Source: Bradyrhizobium sp. CSA207 (lineage in GTDB: Bacteria; Pseudomonadota; Alphaproteobacteria; Rhizobiales; Xanthobacteraceae). Taken from it: a stretch of 64,000 nt of DNA. Below the pieces are notes generated by a model. It ran no database searches. It saw nothing but the letters and a program-made list of their open reading frames with translations, and was not told the DNA's origin. The DNA is taken from NCBI RefSeq assembly GCF_029051685.1, contig NZ_JAACFT010000003.1, positions 124,001 to 188,000 of the forward strand, read 5' to 3'. Shown here one piece after another: positions 35,108-43,944 of the stretch; positions within the stretch are counted from its first letter, which is position 1; the number at the start of each line of letters is the position of its first letter. The translations under genes were made by a program, and so were the position numbers.

Positions 35108-35185
35108 GGCGCGGAACTCTCGCCGCCGTCATGGCGTTCGTAGTTGCGTGCTAAACTCGCCGCAACGCAATCACGGACTGCTTCC

Positions 35186-35254
35186 ATGAAATACGAGCTC
35201 TACTGCTGGCCCGAGATTCATGGCGCCGCGATTCAGTCCGCGGCGCCATTTTAA
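35186..35254 (+). pseudogene. 5' fragment of a glutathione S-transferase gene
   Basis: The first 13 codons (MKYELYCWPEIHG) match the start of the intact GST at 40707 (MKYELYYWPEIQG) at 11 of 13 positions, with strong base identity. The frame then diverges and stops after 22 codons. The upstream region also shares short blocks (TGCGTGCTA, TCACGGAC) with that of the intact gene. It is best read as a truncated paralogue or the remnant of a duplication or insertion event. It lies in the 307-bp gap before the amidase. Confidence 0.6.
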
Positions 35255-35414
35255 TTTCTCACGGTTTCATCTCTCACGGAAGGTATCCGGGCGCTCGCCG
35301 AGCGTGTGCGCTCGCCCCTGGTGACGACTCGCGTTCGGGCAAGGCACTTAATTGCTTGTTGCACAAGCAGCCCTCCCGCAATCTCGATCACGCCGGCCGA
35401 CAGGGAGATACTCA

Positions 35415-36797
35415 GTGAGCCAGTCCATTGCGCGCTCCGGGACACGCCACGAAGTCATTGCGAAAAATTCCATGTCGCCGCTGGAGGCGATCGATGTGGC
35501 CTATGACCGGATCGAGGCCGAACGTGACCGCAACTGCTGGATCCATGTGCGTCCAAGGGATGAAGCACGTGAGGAGTGCCGCAGGTTCATGGCACGCGCG
35601 CGAGCCGGCGAGAGCCTGCCGCTGCTCGGCATTCCTTTTGGCGTCAAGGACAACATAGACGTCGCGGGAATGCCGACCACCGCCGGGTGTCCGGCATTCA
35701 GCTACATACCCTGGCATTCCGCGCGCAGCGTCGAGCGTCTCGTAGCGGCCGGAGCCATCTGCCTTGGCAAGACCAATCTCGATCAGTTTGCCACGGGACT
35801 CTCCGGAGCGCGCTCACCCTACGGCTCCTGCGCGTCAGTTGCCGATGCACGCTACGTCTCGGGCGGCTCCAGTTCCGGCTCGGCGGTTGCTGTGGCGGCC
35901 GGGCATGTCGCATTCGCGCTCGGCACCGATACCGGCGGCTCCGGCCGCATTCCTGCCGGCTTCAACGGCATCGTCGGGATCAAGCCAACGCTGGGGCTGG
36001 TGTCGTCGCGCGGCTTGGTGCCGAACTGCCCGACCCTCGATTGCGTTTCGGTGTTCTGCAATACCATCACCGACGGCGAGGCGGTCCTCGACGTCATCGA
36101 AGGGTTCGATCCCGAGGATCCCCACAGCCGTTCGCCCCAAGATTTGTCCGGCGGCAGGGTCGGGCCGTGGTTCCGGTTCGGCCGCATTGCCGCGGCCAAT
36201 GTCGAATGCTTCGGCATGCCCGAATGCGGTGAACTGTACGAGCGTGCTTGTGAGCGTCTTTCGCAAGCCGGCGGAACACCGATCGAGATTGACTTCGCCC
36301 CATTCCGCGAGACGGGCGAGTTGATGTTCAATGGCCCTTGGGTTTCCGAGCGCCGTTCGGCCATCGCCGCGCTCATCGAAATCGAAGCTCCTCCCTTGCT
36401 CGAGGTCACGGGGGCCGTGCTGAAATCGGCGCTCGGCTATTCGGCAGTCGATGCGTTTGGCGCCATCCACTCGCTCTATCGGCTGCGCCGGGACGCGGAG
36501 AAGATCTTTGCCGGCATTGATGTGCTGATGGTCCCGACGGCGCCACGGCCGTTCACGCTCGAGGAGATGCACCGCGATCCGATCACCCTCAACAATCGCC
36601 TCGGTTACTACTCCTATTTCGCCAATCTGCTTGATCTCTGCGGCGTGGCTATTCCGAACGCGACGTTGTCAAACGGAATGCCGATGGGCGTGACGCTGCT
36701 GGCGCCGGCCTGGCAGGATCGAGCACTGATCGGCCTGGCGCGCCAGATCGAAGGCAAGTGCAGCAGCGCGGCGTTCGAGCTGAAATCCCGCGCGTGA
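35415..36797 (+). CDS. Allophanate-hydrolase-type amidase (amidase domain only)
   Basis: This 460-residue amidase-signature enzyme has catalytic Lys78 (GIPFGVKDNIDVAG), the serine-rich motif GGSSSGS (150-156) and nucleophile Ser176 (TDTGGSGRIPA). Blocks such as KTNLDQFATGLSGARSPYG and LDCVSVF are those of AtzF/DUR1-type allophanate hydrolases, which split allophanate to ammonia and CO2. Those enzymes usually have a second C-terminal domain, absent here, so another amide substrate is possible. The GTG at 35415 follows GGGAGA. It neighbours a Crp-type regulator and an ABC importer, which suggests uptake and use of an amide or urea-like nitrogen source. Confidence 0.8.
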   Translation: MSQSIARSGTRHEVIAKNSMSPLEAIDVAYDRIEAERDRNCWIHVRPRDEAREECRRFMARARAGESLPLLGIPFGVKDNIDVAGMPTTAGCPAFSYIPWHSARSVERLVAAGAICLGKTNLDQFATGLSGARSPYGSCASVADARYVSGGSSSGSAVAVAAGHVAFALGTDTGGSGRIPAGFNGIVGIKPTLGLVSSRGLVPNCPTLDCVSVFCNTITDGEAVLDVIEGFDPEDPHSRSPQDLSGGRVGPWFRFGRIAAANVECFGMPECGELYERACERLSQAGGTPIEIDFAPFRETGELMFNGPWVSERRSAIAALIEIEAPPLLEVTGAVLKSALGYSAVDAFGAIHSLYRLRRDAEKIFAGIDVLMVPTAPRPFTLEEMHRDPITLNNRLGYYSYFANLLDLCGVAIPNATLSNGMPMGVTLLAPAWQDRALIGLARQIEGKCSSAAFELKSRA

Positions 36798-36871
36798 GTG
36801 CGATCGACGCCTGAGCGTGATGGTCGATGGCTAAATCAGCTGCCAGCTCTCTTCCCTCGCTCTAAGAAGCT

Positions 36872-37609
36872 CTAGTTCATCTCGCGATCGAGCGTCGAAA
36901 GATCAAGAATCGAAATCATCGATCGATCGTAGGTGATGACGCCTTCCTCCTGGAGGCGCGCAAGTTGCACCGTCACCCACTGACGGGTGGATCCGATGAG
37001 GTTTGCGAGATCGCCGTGGGTAAAAGGCATGCCAATGACGGTTTCACCGTCGCGCTGCACGCCATAGACGTGCGAGAGGAAGATCAACAGCCGATGCAGC
37101 CGCTCGGTGACTGACCGCGTCCCCAGCATCTGGGCCATCGCCGAATAGCATCGCGCCTTGAAAGCGAGCGCATCCAGCAGGGCCACCGCGATCGATGCGG
37201 ATTCCAGCGCGAGGCGCCGCAAGGCCAAGCCAGGCAGGAACGTCAGCAGGCTGCGCTCCGCTGCAACCGAGGTCCACATATGTGGACCCATTCCGAAGAT
37301 ATCGGGACCGCCGACGAAATTGCCCGCAAACCAGTAGGCGAGCGTGACCTCCCGTCCCGAGGGCGCCACGTAATAGCTGCGAACGCGCCCCTCGCGGATG
37401 AGATAGATTCCGCTCTGTGCATCGCCCTGGCTCCAGACCAGCTGCCCCGCTTCCAAGAGCTTTTCTCGTCCGATCGCGCGCAACCGCTTGCAATCGACGC
37501 TGCTTAGGCCATCCAACAGGCCGGGCAGCGGCCTCACAAGTTTGTCCGACTCCGCCAGCATCACGCCAGCCGCTACCGCGCTATTCGCCCTCTGCATCGC
37601 CGGCTCCAC
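36872..37609 (-). CDS. Crp/Fnr-family transcriptional regulator
   Basis: This 245-residue protein has a cyclic-nucleotide-binding-type beta barrel (about 45-150, with GIYLIREGRVRSYYVAPSGREVTLAYWFAGNFVGG). A dimer helix and a Crp-type winged helix (THGDLANLIGSTRQWVTVQLARLQEEGVI) follow. FNR-type cysteines for an iron-sulfur cluster are not evident. It lies between the amidase (convergent) and the ABC transporter (same strand, 76 bases after its end), so it probably controls this uptake and degradation set. Confidence 0.88.
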   Translation of the reverse strand: MEPAMQRANSAVAAGVMLAESDKLVRPLPGLLDGLSSVDCKRLRAIGREKLLEAGQLVWSQGDAQSGIYLIREGRVRSYYVAPSGREVTLAYWFAGNFVGGPDIFGMGPHMWTSVAAERSLLTFLPGLALRRLALESASIAVALLDALAFKARCYSAMAQMLGTRSVTERLHRLLIFLSHVYGVQRDGETVIGMPFTHGDLANLIGSTRQWVTVQLARLQEEGVITYDRSMISILDLSTLDREMN

Positions 37610-37685
37610 GTCAAGAGACGACTTCGATCATTCAAGAACCATGCCAGCGCGCTAGCGGTTTGGCGTCACGCGAGCATCGGCGCGG

Positions 37686-38546
37686 TCAGCTCGAGTCCGA
37701 TTGATTGAACGCCCGTAACCCTTCCGCGCGAATGACTTCGAGGCAATCTCGCTTGAGCGCCAGGTAGGTCGGCTCGATCAGGATCGCGCTCGACCGCGGA
37801 CGCGGCAGGTTGACGGCGATTTCCCGCAGGATGCGACCGGGCCCCGCGCTCATGATCAGGACGCGGTCGGCCAACACGATGGCTTCATCGATATCGTGCG
37901 TGACGAACACGATGGTCGCCTTGATCCGGTCCCGCAGCTCCAGCAGATTGTCCTGCATCACCGCTCGGGTCTGCGCGTCAAGTGCCCCGAAGGGCTCGTC
38001 CATCAGCAGAACGCGCGGCTCATTGGCAAGTGCTCGCGCAATTGCGACGCGCTGCTGCATGCCGCCGGATAGCGTGTTTGGATAGGCGTCGGCGAAGCGT
38101 TTAAGCCCGATCATCGCGATCAGATCGTCCGCGATGGCACCGGCCTCCTTCGCGGACTTTCCGAGCATTCGCGGGCCGTGGGCGATGTTTCTGCGAACGG
38201 ACTTCCAGGGAAACAGATGCGGCTGCTGAAACACCATTCCGATATCAGGCCGCGGATGGCCCACAGGCGACCCCTCCACCAGGATTTCGCCTTCGAACGG
38301 CACCTCCAGCCCGGCAATCGTATTGAGCACTGTCGACTTGCCGCAGCCCGAAGGACCGACGATGCAAACGAACTCGCCGGCTGCGACGTCGAAGGAAACC
38401 CGGTCTACCGCGATCATCTGGCCGCGATTGGTGTCGAACACGATGCTCAGGTTTGAGACTTGTATCGCCGGTTGCTCCGACACCGTCTTGACAGACGGCT
38501 GCGAACTTGCGAGCGCCAGTTTTGTGGTCGACCGATATCCCGACAT
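37686..38546 (-). CDS. ABC transporter ATP-binding protein (nitrate/sulfonate/taurine type)
   Basis: The 286-residue ATPase has Walker A GPSGCGKST (about 64-72), the Q-loop in MVFQQPHLFPWKSV, signature LSGGMQQR and Walker B RVLLMDEPFGALD, followed by the H-loop in FVTHDIDEA. It matches SsuB/TauB/NrtD-type proteins. Its ATG overlaps the permease stop (TGATG), so the two are coupled. Order on the minus strand: binding protein, permease, ATPase. Confidence 0.92.
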   Translation of the reverse strand: MSGYRSTTKLALASSQPSVKTVSEQPAIQVSNLSIVFDTNRGQMIAVDRVSFDVAAGEFVCIVGPSGCGKSTVLNTIAGLEVPFEGEILVEGSPVGHPRPDIGMVFQQPHLFPWKSVRRNIAHGPRMLGKSAKEAGAIADDLIAMIGLKRFADAYPNTLSGGMQQRVAIARALANEPRVLLMDEPFGALDAQTRAVMQDNLLELRDRIKATIVFVTHDIDEAIVLADRVLIMSAGPGRILREIAVNLPRPRSSAILIEPTYLALKRDCLEVIRAEGLRAFNQSDSS

Positions 38547-39394
38547 CAGCGCCACCAAACCGTTCGTTCTGCAAGAGCGGCAAACAGGCGATCGGCAATG
38601 AAGGAAATCAGCCCGAGCGCCGCCAGCCCGCCCATCACCTGGCCTGTCTGTAGATTTTGCTGCGCGATCTCGATCCGGTAGACCACGCCCGCAAACGTGC
38701 CGGCAAGTTCCGCTGCGACCAGCGTGTAGAAGGAGATGCTGACAGCAGTACGCAGCCCGACCACGATGTAGGGCAACGCGCCCAGCAGAATGATTTCCTG
38801 TAGCATCTGCCGCCGCGGCGTGCCGAGCATCAACGCGGCGCGGATCAAGCCGCGGTCGACCTTCTGAACGCCGATATGGGTCGACAGCCATACCGTGAAG
38901 AATACGCCCCACACGACGAGAAACAGCTTTCCTGCTTCCGACAGGCCAAACCAGAGAATGACGATCGGCACGAAGGCAATCGGCGGGATTGGCCGCAGGA
39001 TCTGGAACAGCGGCGACAGCAGGCTGGAAACGACGGGAAATTGGCCCGTGAGAATGCCGAGCAGGACGCCGAGCGCGCTGCCGAGGAGGAAACCTGCGGT
39101 GACCCGATAGAGGCTTGCCGCCACGTCCCAAAAAAACTGTCCGCTTCGCATCCATTCCAGGACGGCTGCCGCAACCACGGTCGGTGGCGGGAATAGCACC
39201 ATATTGACGATGCCCGATCGGGAGGTCAGCTCCCAAAGAATAATGAACAGGGGGATCGAAAGCACTCCAACGAGGACATTGAGACGACGAAAGCGGCCTG
39301 AGCTCGGCCGCCGGCCAGGGCGATCAGCCCCGGTCGTCACCGCAGCGCGCTTCGGAGTCTGGTTCTGCACGATCGCTTCGGCACCTATTTCCAC
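38546..39394 (-). CDS. ABC transporter permease (nitrate/sulfonate/taurine type)
   Basis: The 282-residue membrane protein has about six helices and the BPD-type coupling loop (ALMLGTPRRQMLQEIILLGALPYIVVGLRTAVSISFYTLVAAEL). That is the SsuC/TauC pattern, with the P-I-P-P-I-A-F-V-P segment. The start overlaps the end of the binding-protein gene by a few bases. A charged cytoplasmic N-terminus of about 35 residues precedes helix 1. Confidence 0.92.
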   Translation of the reverse strand: MEIGAEAIVQNQTPKRAAVTTGADRPGRRPSSGRFRRLNVLVGVLSIPLFIILWELTSRSGIVNMVLFPPPTVVAAAVLEWMRSGQFFWDVAASLYRVTAGFLLGSALGVLLGILTGQFPVVSSLLSPLFQILRPIPPIAFVPIVILWFGLSEAGKLFLVVWGVFFTVWLSTHIGVQKVDRGLIRAALMLGTPRRQMLQEIILLGALPYIVVGLRTAVSISFYTLVAAELAGTFAGVVYRIEIAQQNLQTGQVMGGLAALGLISFIADRLFAALAERTVWWR

Positions 39395-40386
39395 GACAGG
39401 GTGACTCGCGCGGGATCGAGTTTCTTGAGCGGCTCCGCGGCGATGATGTTGCGGAAATCCGGCATCGTCGCACCCGGCGGATGATTGCCGCTTTCAAGGC
39501 GCCATGCCGCGTGTGTTCGAAGGATTTCGATCAGCCGGTCGTCAAGACGCACCCGGTAGACATACTCGGACCAGATCGCCGAGAGTTCGTCCCGCTTCAT
39601 GCCGGCCGCATCCGCCACCACCGCGATCGCTTCGTCCGGATGCGCTTTCATCCAGATTTCGGCATCGATCAGTGCGCCGATGAACTTCTCGACCAGCGCG
39701 GGATTGGCGTCGAGATAAGGCCGCATCACTACGATATTGAAGGTCTCGGAGTAGGTCCCCTTTGTGTCGAGTTCGCCGGCAGCTTCGCCGAGCGCCTTCT
39801 TCGCGTTGGAGATGTGTGGCTCCCAGGTGTCGAACGCATCGATGCTTCCGGCCGCCAGCGCCGGCAGCATCTCCTGCGGGCGCAGATTGACCAAGGTGAC
39901 GTCCTTGGCCGTCAAGCCCGCCGATTTCAACAGCGTCGCCGTATAGACCTCGCTGCCGGTGCCGGCGGTGAACGCGATCCGCTTGCCGCGGAGATCCGCT
40001 CTGGTTTTGATGCCGGCCTTGGCGGCAACCACGGTCTTGAGATCGGAATATTCCATGCCGGCCACGAAGGCGATCGGCTGGTTTGCCATCGCTGACGCGG
40101 TGACCGGCGCTTCCGCCGTCGTTGCAATATCCGCGCCGCCGCCAATCACGGTGTCGAGGCACTGCTTGCCGGAGGTGAAGTTCGATACCGTGATCTCCAG
40201 TCCATGCTTCTCGAAGATCCCTTTCGACTTGGCTACGATCGCAAGGCCGGAAATCGGCCCGAGGTTTTGCGCAAGGCGAGCCTTCAGGAGTTCCTCGGCG
40301 GAGGCGCAGTCCGGTCCGGCGGCAAGGCATGAAAGCGCGACATAGCTCGCAAGCGCTGCAATGCGGCTGGTGGTCTTCCGATGCAT
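39385..40386 (-). CDS. ABC transporter substrate-binding protein (SsuA/TauA/NMT1-like)
   Basis: The 333-residue periplasmic protein has a signal peptide (IAALASYVALSCLAAGPDCASA). The type II binding fold follows: GLAIVAKSKGIFEKHGLEITV, GADIATTAEAPV, KRIAFTAGTGSEVYTATLLKSAGL, LPALAAGSIDAFDTWEPH. The WEPH segment and the GTG loop resemble proteins for sulfonates, taurine, nitrate or pyrimidine precursors. The ligand cannot be fixed by sequence. It leads the transporter operon. Confidence 0.88.
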   Translation of the reverse strand: MHRKTTSRIAALASYVALSCLAAGPDCASAEELLKARLAQNLGPISGLAIVAKSKGIFEKHGLEITVSNFTSGKQCLDTVIGGGADIATTAEAPVTASAMANQPIAFVAGMEYSDLKTVVAAKAGIKTRADLRGKRIAFTAGTGSEVYTATLLKSAGLTAKDVTLVNLRPQEMLPALAAGSIDAFDTWEPHISNAKKALGEAAGELDTKGTYSETFNIVVMRPYLDANPALVEKFIGALIDAEIWMKAHPDEAIAVVADAAGMKRDELSAIWSEYVYRVRLDDRLIEILRTHAAWRLESGNHPPGATMPDFRNIIAAEPLKKLDPARVTLSWK

Positions 40387-40706
40387 GAACGATCTCCCCT
40401 AGCGCCGCGGCTCGCGGCAAAGCCCGATCGCGGACACCGCCCTGAACGGCCCGCAGCAAATTGTCCCCACGTCCTCCCTGGGCGATCACTTTGCGATCGG
40501 CCAAGCTCGGCATGCTCGCCGGCCGCAGCGGTCTGGGGAAGCAATTAATCGACATGGGCTGTCCGGCTCCGTGCCGCAGGGGTGGCAATAGGGAATTCCG
40601 TCGCGCCGGTGAATCGAGCGTGTGTGTGCGTCAAGCGTCTAGCGCTGACGGAACCGTGGCCTGCGTGCTACATTGGTATGACCGCACCCACGTTCACGGA
40701 CCTCTC
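40387..40706. promoter_or_regulatory. Divergent intergenic region, transporter operon / GST
   Basis: These 320 bp separate the minus-strand binding-protein gene and the plus-strand GST gene and must carry both promoters. I see no clear operator palindrome. The last 40 bp share short blocks with the region upstream of the GST fragment at 35186. Confidence 0.4.
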
Positions 40707-41414
40707 ATGAAATACGAACTCTACTACTGGCCCGAGATTCAGGGCCGCGGCGAATATGTGCGGCTGGCGCTGGAGGAGGCGGGCGCGACGTACGTCGATG
40801 TCGCACGCGGTCCGCGCGGCACCAGTGCGATGATGAAGATGATGGACGGGCGTGGCGGCACGCCGCCGTTCGCGCCGCCGTTTCTGAAAGCGGGCAAGCT
40901 CGTCATCGGCCAAACCGCAAACATCCTGCTCTATCTCGGCGTCCGCCACGGGCTCGCGCCGAAGACGGAAGCAGGCCAACTGTGGGTGCATCAGCTTCAG
41001 CTCACTATCACCGACTTCGTGGTCGAGATCCACGATACCCATCATCCACTCGGGCCTTCGCTATACTACGAGGACCAGAAGCCGCCCGCGAAGAAGCGAA
41101 CGGCCGATTTCTGGAGCGAGCGCGTGCCGAAATATCTCGGCTATTTCGAGCAGCTTCTGACCGATCATGGCGATGCCTACGTCACCGGCCGCAAATTGAC
41201 CTATGTCGATCTTTCGCTGTTCCAGATCGTCGACGGGCTGCGCTACGCTTTCCCGAAACGGATGAAGGCTTTCGAGACAGATATCCCGGGCCTGGTCGGA
41301 CTGCACGACCGCGTCGCGGCGCGGCCGAACATCAAGGCCTATCTCGCCAGCGACCGCCGCATTGCTTTCAACGAGCAGGGCATCTTCCGCCGTTACCGCG
41401 AGCTGGATGATTAG
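40707..41414 (+). CDS. Glutathione S-transferase family protein
   Basis: The 235-residue protein has a thioredoxin-fold N-terminal domain (ELYYWPEIQGRGEYVRLALEEAG, the Tyr-type site near residue 6-7; then PPFLKAGKLVIGQTANILLYLG). A helical C-terminal domain follows, with VDLSLFQIVDGLRYAFP and the closing RVAARPNIKAYL. It conjugates or reduces with glutathione. Its natural substrate is unknown. The ATG at 40707 is chosen because the fold starts there. A longer upstream frame is non-coding. Its 5' end is duplicated at 35186. Confidence 0.9.
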   Translation: MKYELYYWPEIQGRGEYVRLALEEAGATYVDVARGPRGTSAMMKMMDGRGGTPPFAPPFLKAGKLVIGQTANILLYLGVRHGLAPKTEAGQLWVHQLQLTITDFVVEIHDTHHPLGPSLYYEDQKPPAKKRTADFWSERVPKYLGYFEQLLTDHGDAYVTGRKLTYVDLSLFQIVDGLRYAFPKRMKAFETDIPGLVGLHDRVAARPNIKAYLASDRRIAFNEQGIFRRYRELDD

Positions 41415-41478
41415 CCGGTCCGTCAGTCGATCGGAGCACAAGATGCTTTCCCAACGGCCCGGCGTTATTGATGCGCGC

Positions 41479-42153
41479 TCACCAGACACCCGGCAGCAGG
41501 CGATAGGGCACCCGGGCCGCATAGTCGTTATAGCCCGGCAGGCCCTCTCTCAGCGTGCGCTCTTCGATGCGGATGCGGACCGCGAACAGGGCGAGGAAGA
41601 CAGGCGTCATCGCAAGTCCCCACCATGACCCCAGCAGCAGCGACAGGCCGGCGAAGAACAGGATCATGCCGCTATACATGGGATGGCGGACATGGGCGTA
41701 AGGCCCGGTCGAGATCACGCGCTGCGCGCGCTCGGCTTGCAGCTTCACCACGGGCGCGGCGAATGAGTTTTCGCGGAACACCCACATCGTGAAGAATGTC
41801 GAGGCCATGAACAGCAGAAAACCGAGCGCCTGTAGTGCGAGCGGCACGTTGGACGCGAGATAGCGCCGGTCGATCCCCATGGCGGCCAGCCAGGCCACCA
41901 TCGCCAGCACGAACACGGCCATGAAGGCCTTGTCGGCGGGCGGCTGGTCCTTCTGGATGACCGGACGAAGACGCTCGGCCAACAGCGCCGGATCGAGCCG
42001 GTAAAGCCACCAGCCGCAGAGCGGGCCGAACAGGGCGGACGCGAGCAGCATCGCCCAGGCGCCGGGCCAGTGTAGCGTTCCGGCGGACGCAAACAGCAGC
42101 GCGCCCATCCCGACAACGAAGATCGTATTCTGCAACAGCAATTTTGCGATCAT
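41479..42153 (-). CDS. Isoprenylcysteine carboxyl methyltransferase-like membrane protein
   Basis: This 224-residue integral membrane protein has about five helices. Its C-terminal motif GPYAHVRHPMYSGMILFFAG plus RIRIEERTLREGLPGYNDYAARVPYRLLPGVW is the SAM-binding signature of the ICMT/phospholipid-methyltransferase superfamily. Bacterial members methylate lipids or small substrates, and the target here is unknown. The ATG at 42153 is preferred. Frame upstream of it has no conserved sequence. Confidence 0.85.
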   Translation of the reverse strand: MIAKLLLQNTIFVVGMGALLFASAGTLHWPGAWAMLLASALFGPLCGWWLYRLDPALLAERLRPVIQKDQPPADKAFMAVFVLAMVAWLAAMGIDRRYLASNVPLALQALGFLLFMASTFFTMWVFRENSFAAPVVKLQAERAQRVISTGPYAHVRHPMYSGMILFFAGLSLLLGSWWGLAMTPVFLALFAVRIRIEERTLREGLPGYNDYAARVPYRLLPGVW

Positions 42154-42276
42154 GCGCGGTTCCCCGGGCAATGTCGCATAATGCATAATATTCGCTTGGC
42201 CATCCGGCAAAGATGGGGCCGGACGCGGAACAGGCCCGATCAACCGGATCAGGCGAATCATCGTCGGCGGGCCCGA

Positions 42277-42450
42277 TCAGGCGAGCTGATCGATCCGTGT
42301 GCCCTGTCCCGGCGGCAGCGGCGCCGGCGGCGGCGGCTTGTAGGTCGGGTCGGTATCCTTGGCCTTGGTCTGATCGTCCTGCTGCTTGGTCGTGTCGTGG
42401 CTCGGGACCACGATCGCGATCGGCGGCGGTGCAACGCTGGAAACACTCAT
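42277..42450 (-). CDS. Small Pro-rich hypothetical protein
   Basis: A 57-residue protein (MSVSSVAPPPIAIVVPSHDT...) with a hydrophilic Lys/Asp/Gln middle and PPPPAPLPPGQG near the end. GAGGA lies seven bases before the ATG, which supports it as a real gene. No family was recognised. There is no signal peptide or membrane helix. Confidence 0.5.
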   Translation of the reverse strand: MSVSSVAPPPIAIVVPSHDTTKQQDDQTKAKDTDPTYKPPPPAPLPPGQGTRIDQLA

Positions 42451-42602
42451 CCACACATCCTCACAGATGGAAACAATCCACACTGGCCTGCGAGGAACGA
42501 AACTTCCGTCAAGGCAATCGCTAAAATGCAAGGGATTGGCGCGCTGAGCGCTGCCTGTGCTTCCGTGAGCGCACGATTCGAAAGAGCGGTCACTCTCTCC
42601 TC

Positions 42603-42682
42603 CGTCATTGCGAGCGTAGCGAAGCAATCCAGAATCCCTCCGCGGAGACAGTCTGGATTGCTTCGCTTCGCTCGCAATGACG
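42603..42682. repeat. 80-bp palindromic intergenic repeat (copy 2)
   Basis: It has the same length and nearly the same ends as 28095-28174: inverted arms of about 31 bases around a short variable centre. It lies in the 302-bp gap between the small Pro-rich gene and the secreted hypothetical gene, which holds nothing else I can support. Confidence 0.7.
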
Positions 42683-42752
42683 GAGTTTGTGGCGGGCAGC
42701 GTCTCGTACGCGCCAGCTGCGTGTGCGACGGAGCGGGACTGCAGGCGTGCGC

Positions 42753-43232
42753 CTACTCGTCCTTTGGCCGCGTGATCGCGATCGCGGCGTCCGTTTTCGT
42801 GCGCGCGCATTCCATGTTGAGGCGCTTGTACCGCATCGACACCTTGTCGCCGCGCAACAAGCCCATCCGCTTCAGGCAGCGTGTGGCGCCGGTCGTGGTG
42901 TCGCCCTTCGGCAGCGTGAAAATGATCGCGGCTGCGGACCCGACCAGATCATAGAACTGCGGCGTCGGCTTGCGGTCGCCCTTGGCATAGAGCTCGTTGG
43001 CGTAGGTCTTCCCCTGTGCGCGGCAGCCGAGCGACAGCTCCTTCGCCGCCGGGTGGTTGAGATAGATGATGTTGGCGGCCTTGAAGTTGACCTTCAGCTT
43101 GTCGATACCGCCCGCGAGCTGTTTGGCGATGTCGTCGCACTGGTCCGCGCGCGCAGGCGCGGCGAGGGCGACAAGACCGGTGATGGCGGCGGCAAGCAGA
43201 AGCGCGCCGCGGACGTTCAGTTTCAAAATCAT
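42753..43232 (-). CDS. Secreted hypothetical protein with conserved cysteines
   Basis: The 159-residue protein has a signal peptide (LLLAAAITGLVALAAPARA). The mature part has four cysteines (DQCDDIA, LGCRAQG, TRCLKRM, MECARTK), suggesting two disulfides in the periplasm. No known domain was recognised. It stands alone, upstream of the toxin-antitoxin pair on the opposite strand. Confidence 0.7.
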   Translation of the reverse strand: MILKLNVRGALLLAAAITGLVALAAPARADQCDDIAKQLAGGIDKLKVNFKAANIIYLNHPAAKELSLGCRAQGKTYANELYAKGDRKPTPQFYDLVGSAAAIIFTLPKGDTTTGATRCLKRMGLLRGDKVSMRYKRLNMECARTKTDAAIAITRPKDE

Positions 43233-43319
43233 GATGAAATGCCCCTTAGGGGGCCATTGAAGCGTCCGAGCGCGCGAAGTGCAAGGGCGGGTCTTTCATG
43301 TTGGCAGGTGCGTGATATT

Positions 43320-43559
43320 ATGAAACACATGAGCAAAGAGCAGGTAAAGACCATCCTGGACCGCGTTCTGACCTGGCCGCCCGAGCGTCAGGAAGACGCG
43401 GCGAAGATGCTGATGCTCATGGAGTCGCAGGACGAGAGCGTCCATCGGTTGACCGATGAGCAGGTCGAGGAGGTTCGCCGCCGTCGGTCCGATCCGAATG
43501 CGCGCCGGCTCACCCTCGAGGAGTTTAGGGAACGGCTCGATCGGCGCCTCGGCGAATGA
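43320..43559 (+). CDS. Antitoxin-like protein of a ParE/RelE-type module
   Basis: A 79-residue, charged, helical protein (SKEQVKTILDRVLTWPPERQEDAAKMLMLMESQDE...) of the sort that pairs with ParE/RelE toxins, with a C-terminal Arg/Glu-rich tail for toxin binding. Its stop overlaps the ATG of the downstream toxin reading frame as ATGA, a classic antitoxin-toxin arrangement. The start could be 43320 or 43329. Confidence 0.65.
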   Translation: MKHMSKEQVKTILDRVLTWPPERQEDAAKMLMLMESQDESVHRLTDEQVEEVRRRRSDPNARRLTLEEFRERLDRRLGE

Positions 43560-43829
43560 AGGTCGTTATTCACGAGTCGGCGGCTCGTGATCTCGATGCG
43601 GATCTCTCAGGATAGCCCGCGCGCGGCAGCCAGGGTGGCCGATCGCATCAGGACGAAAGTCGAGCGCCTTGCCGTTTCCGGCCTGTCTCACGTAGGTCGT
43701 CCGGGTTTGCTTGAAGGGACGCGAGAGCTGGTGGAGGCTCCCTACATCATCGTCTATGCGATCGATCAGCCAAACCAGCTAATTGACGTATTGGCCATTC
43801 TTCACGGGGCGAGGCATCGCGAAATCTAG
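43556..43829 (+). pseudogene. ParE/RelE-type toxin, frameshifted
   Basis: The ATG at 43556 opens MKVVIHESAARDLDADLSG and stops at 43615. The rest of a ParE-like toxin continues in another frame from about 43596: ISQDSPRAAARVADRIRTKVERLA, then GLLEGTRELVEAPYIIVYAIDQPNQLIDVLAILHGARH. Together they form one complete toxin of about 90 residues apart from a small indel near 43597-43612. The toxin is therefore probably inactive, unless the assembly has an error or frameshifting occurs. Confidence 0.7.
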
Positions 43830-43944
43830 GGCTCACCCATAACTTAGGCGAGCTTCCGAAGCGCTTCCTTTTACGGCAAAAAAGCTTAGAACGCTTCTAT
43901 GCTAGGGGCCCGCGCGAGGGCTCCAAAACCCCGAGATTCGCCCC

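Noticed and set aside
42687-43319. N-terminal extension of the antitoxin frame
   Set aside because: Overlaps a secreted protein gene on the other strand with a good signal peptide. The antitoxin-like part begins at 43320 or 43329.
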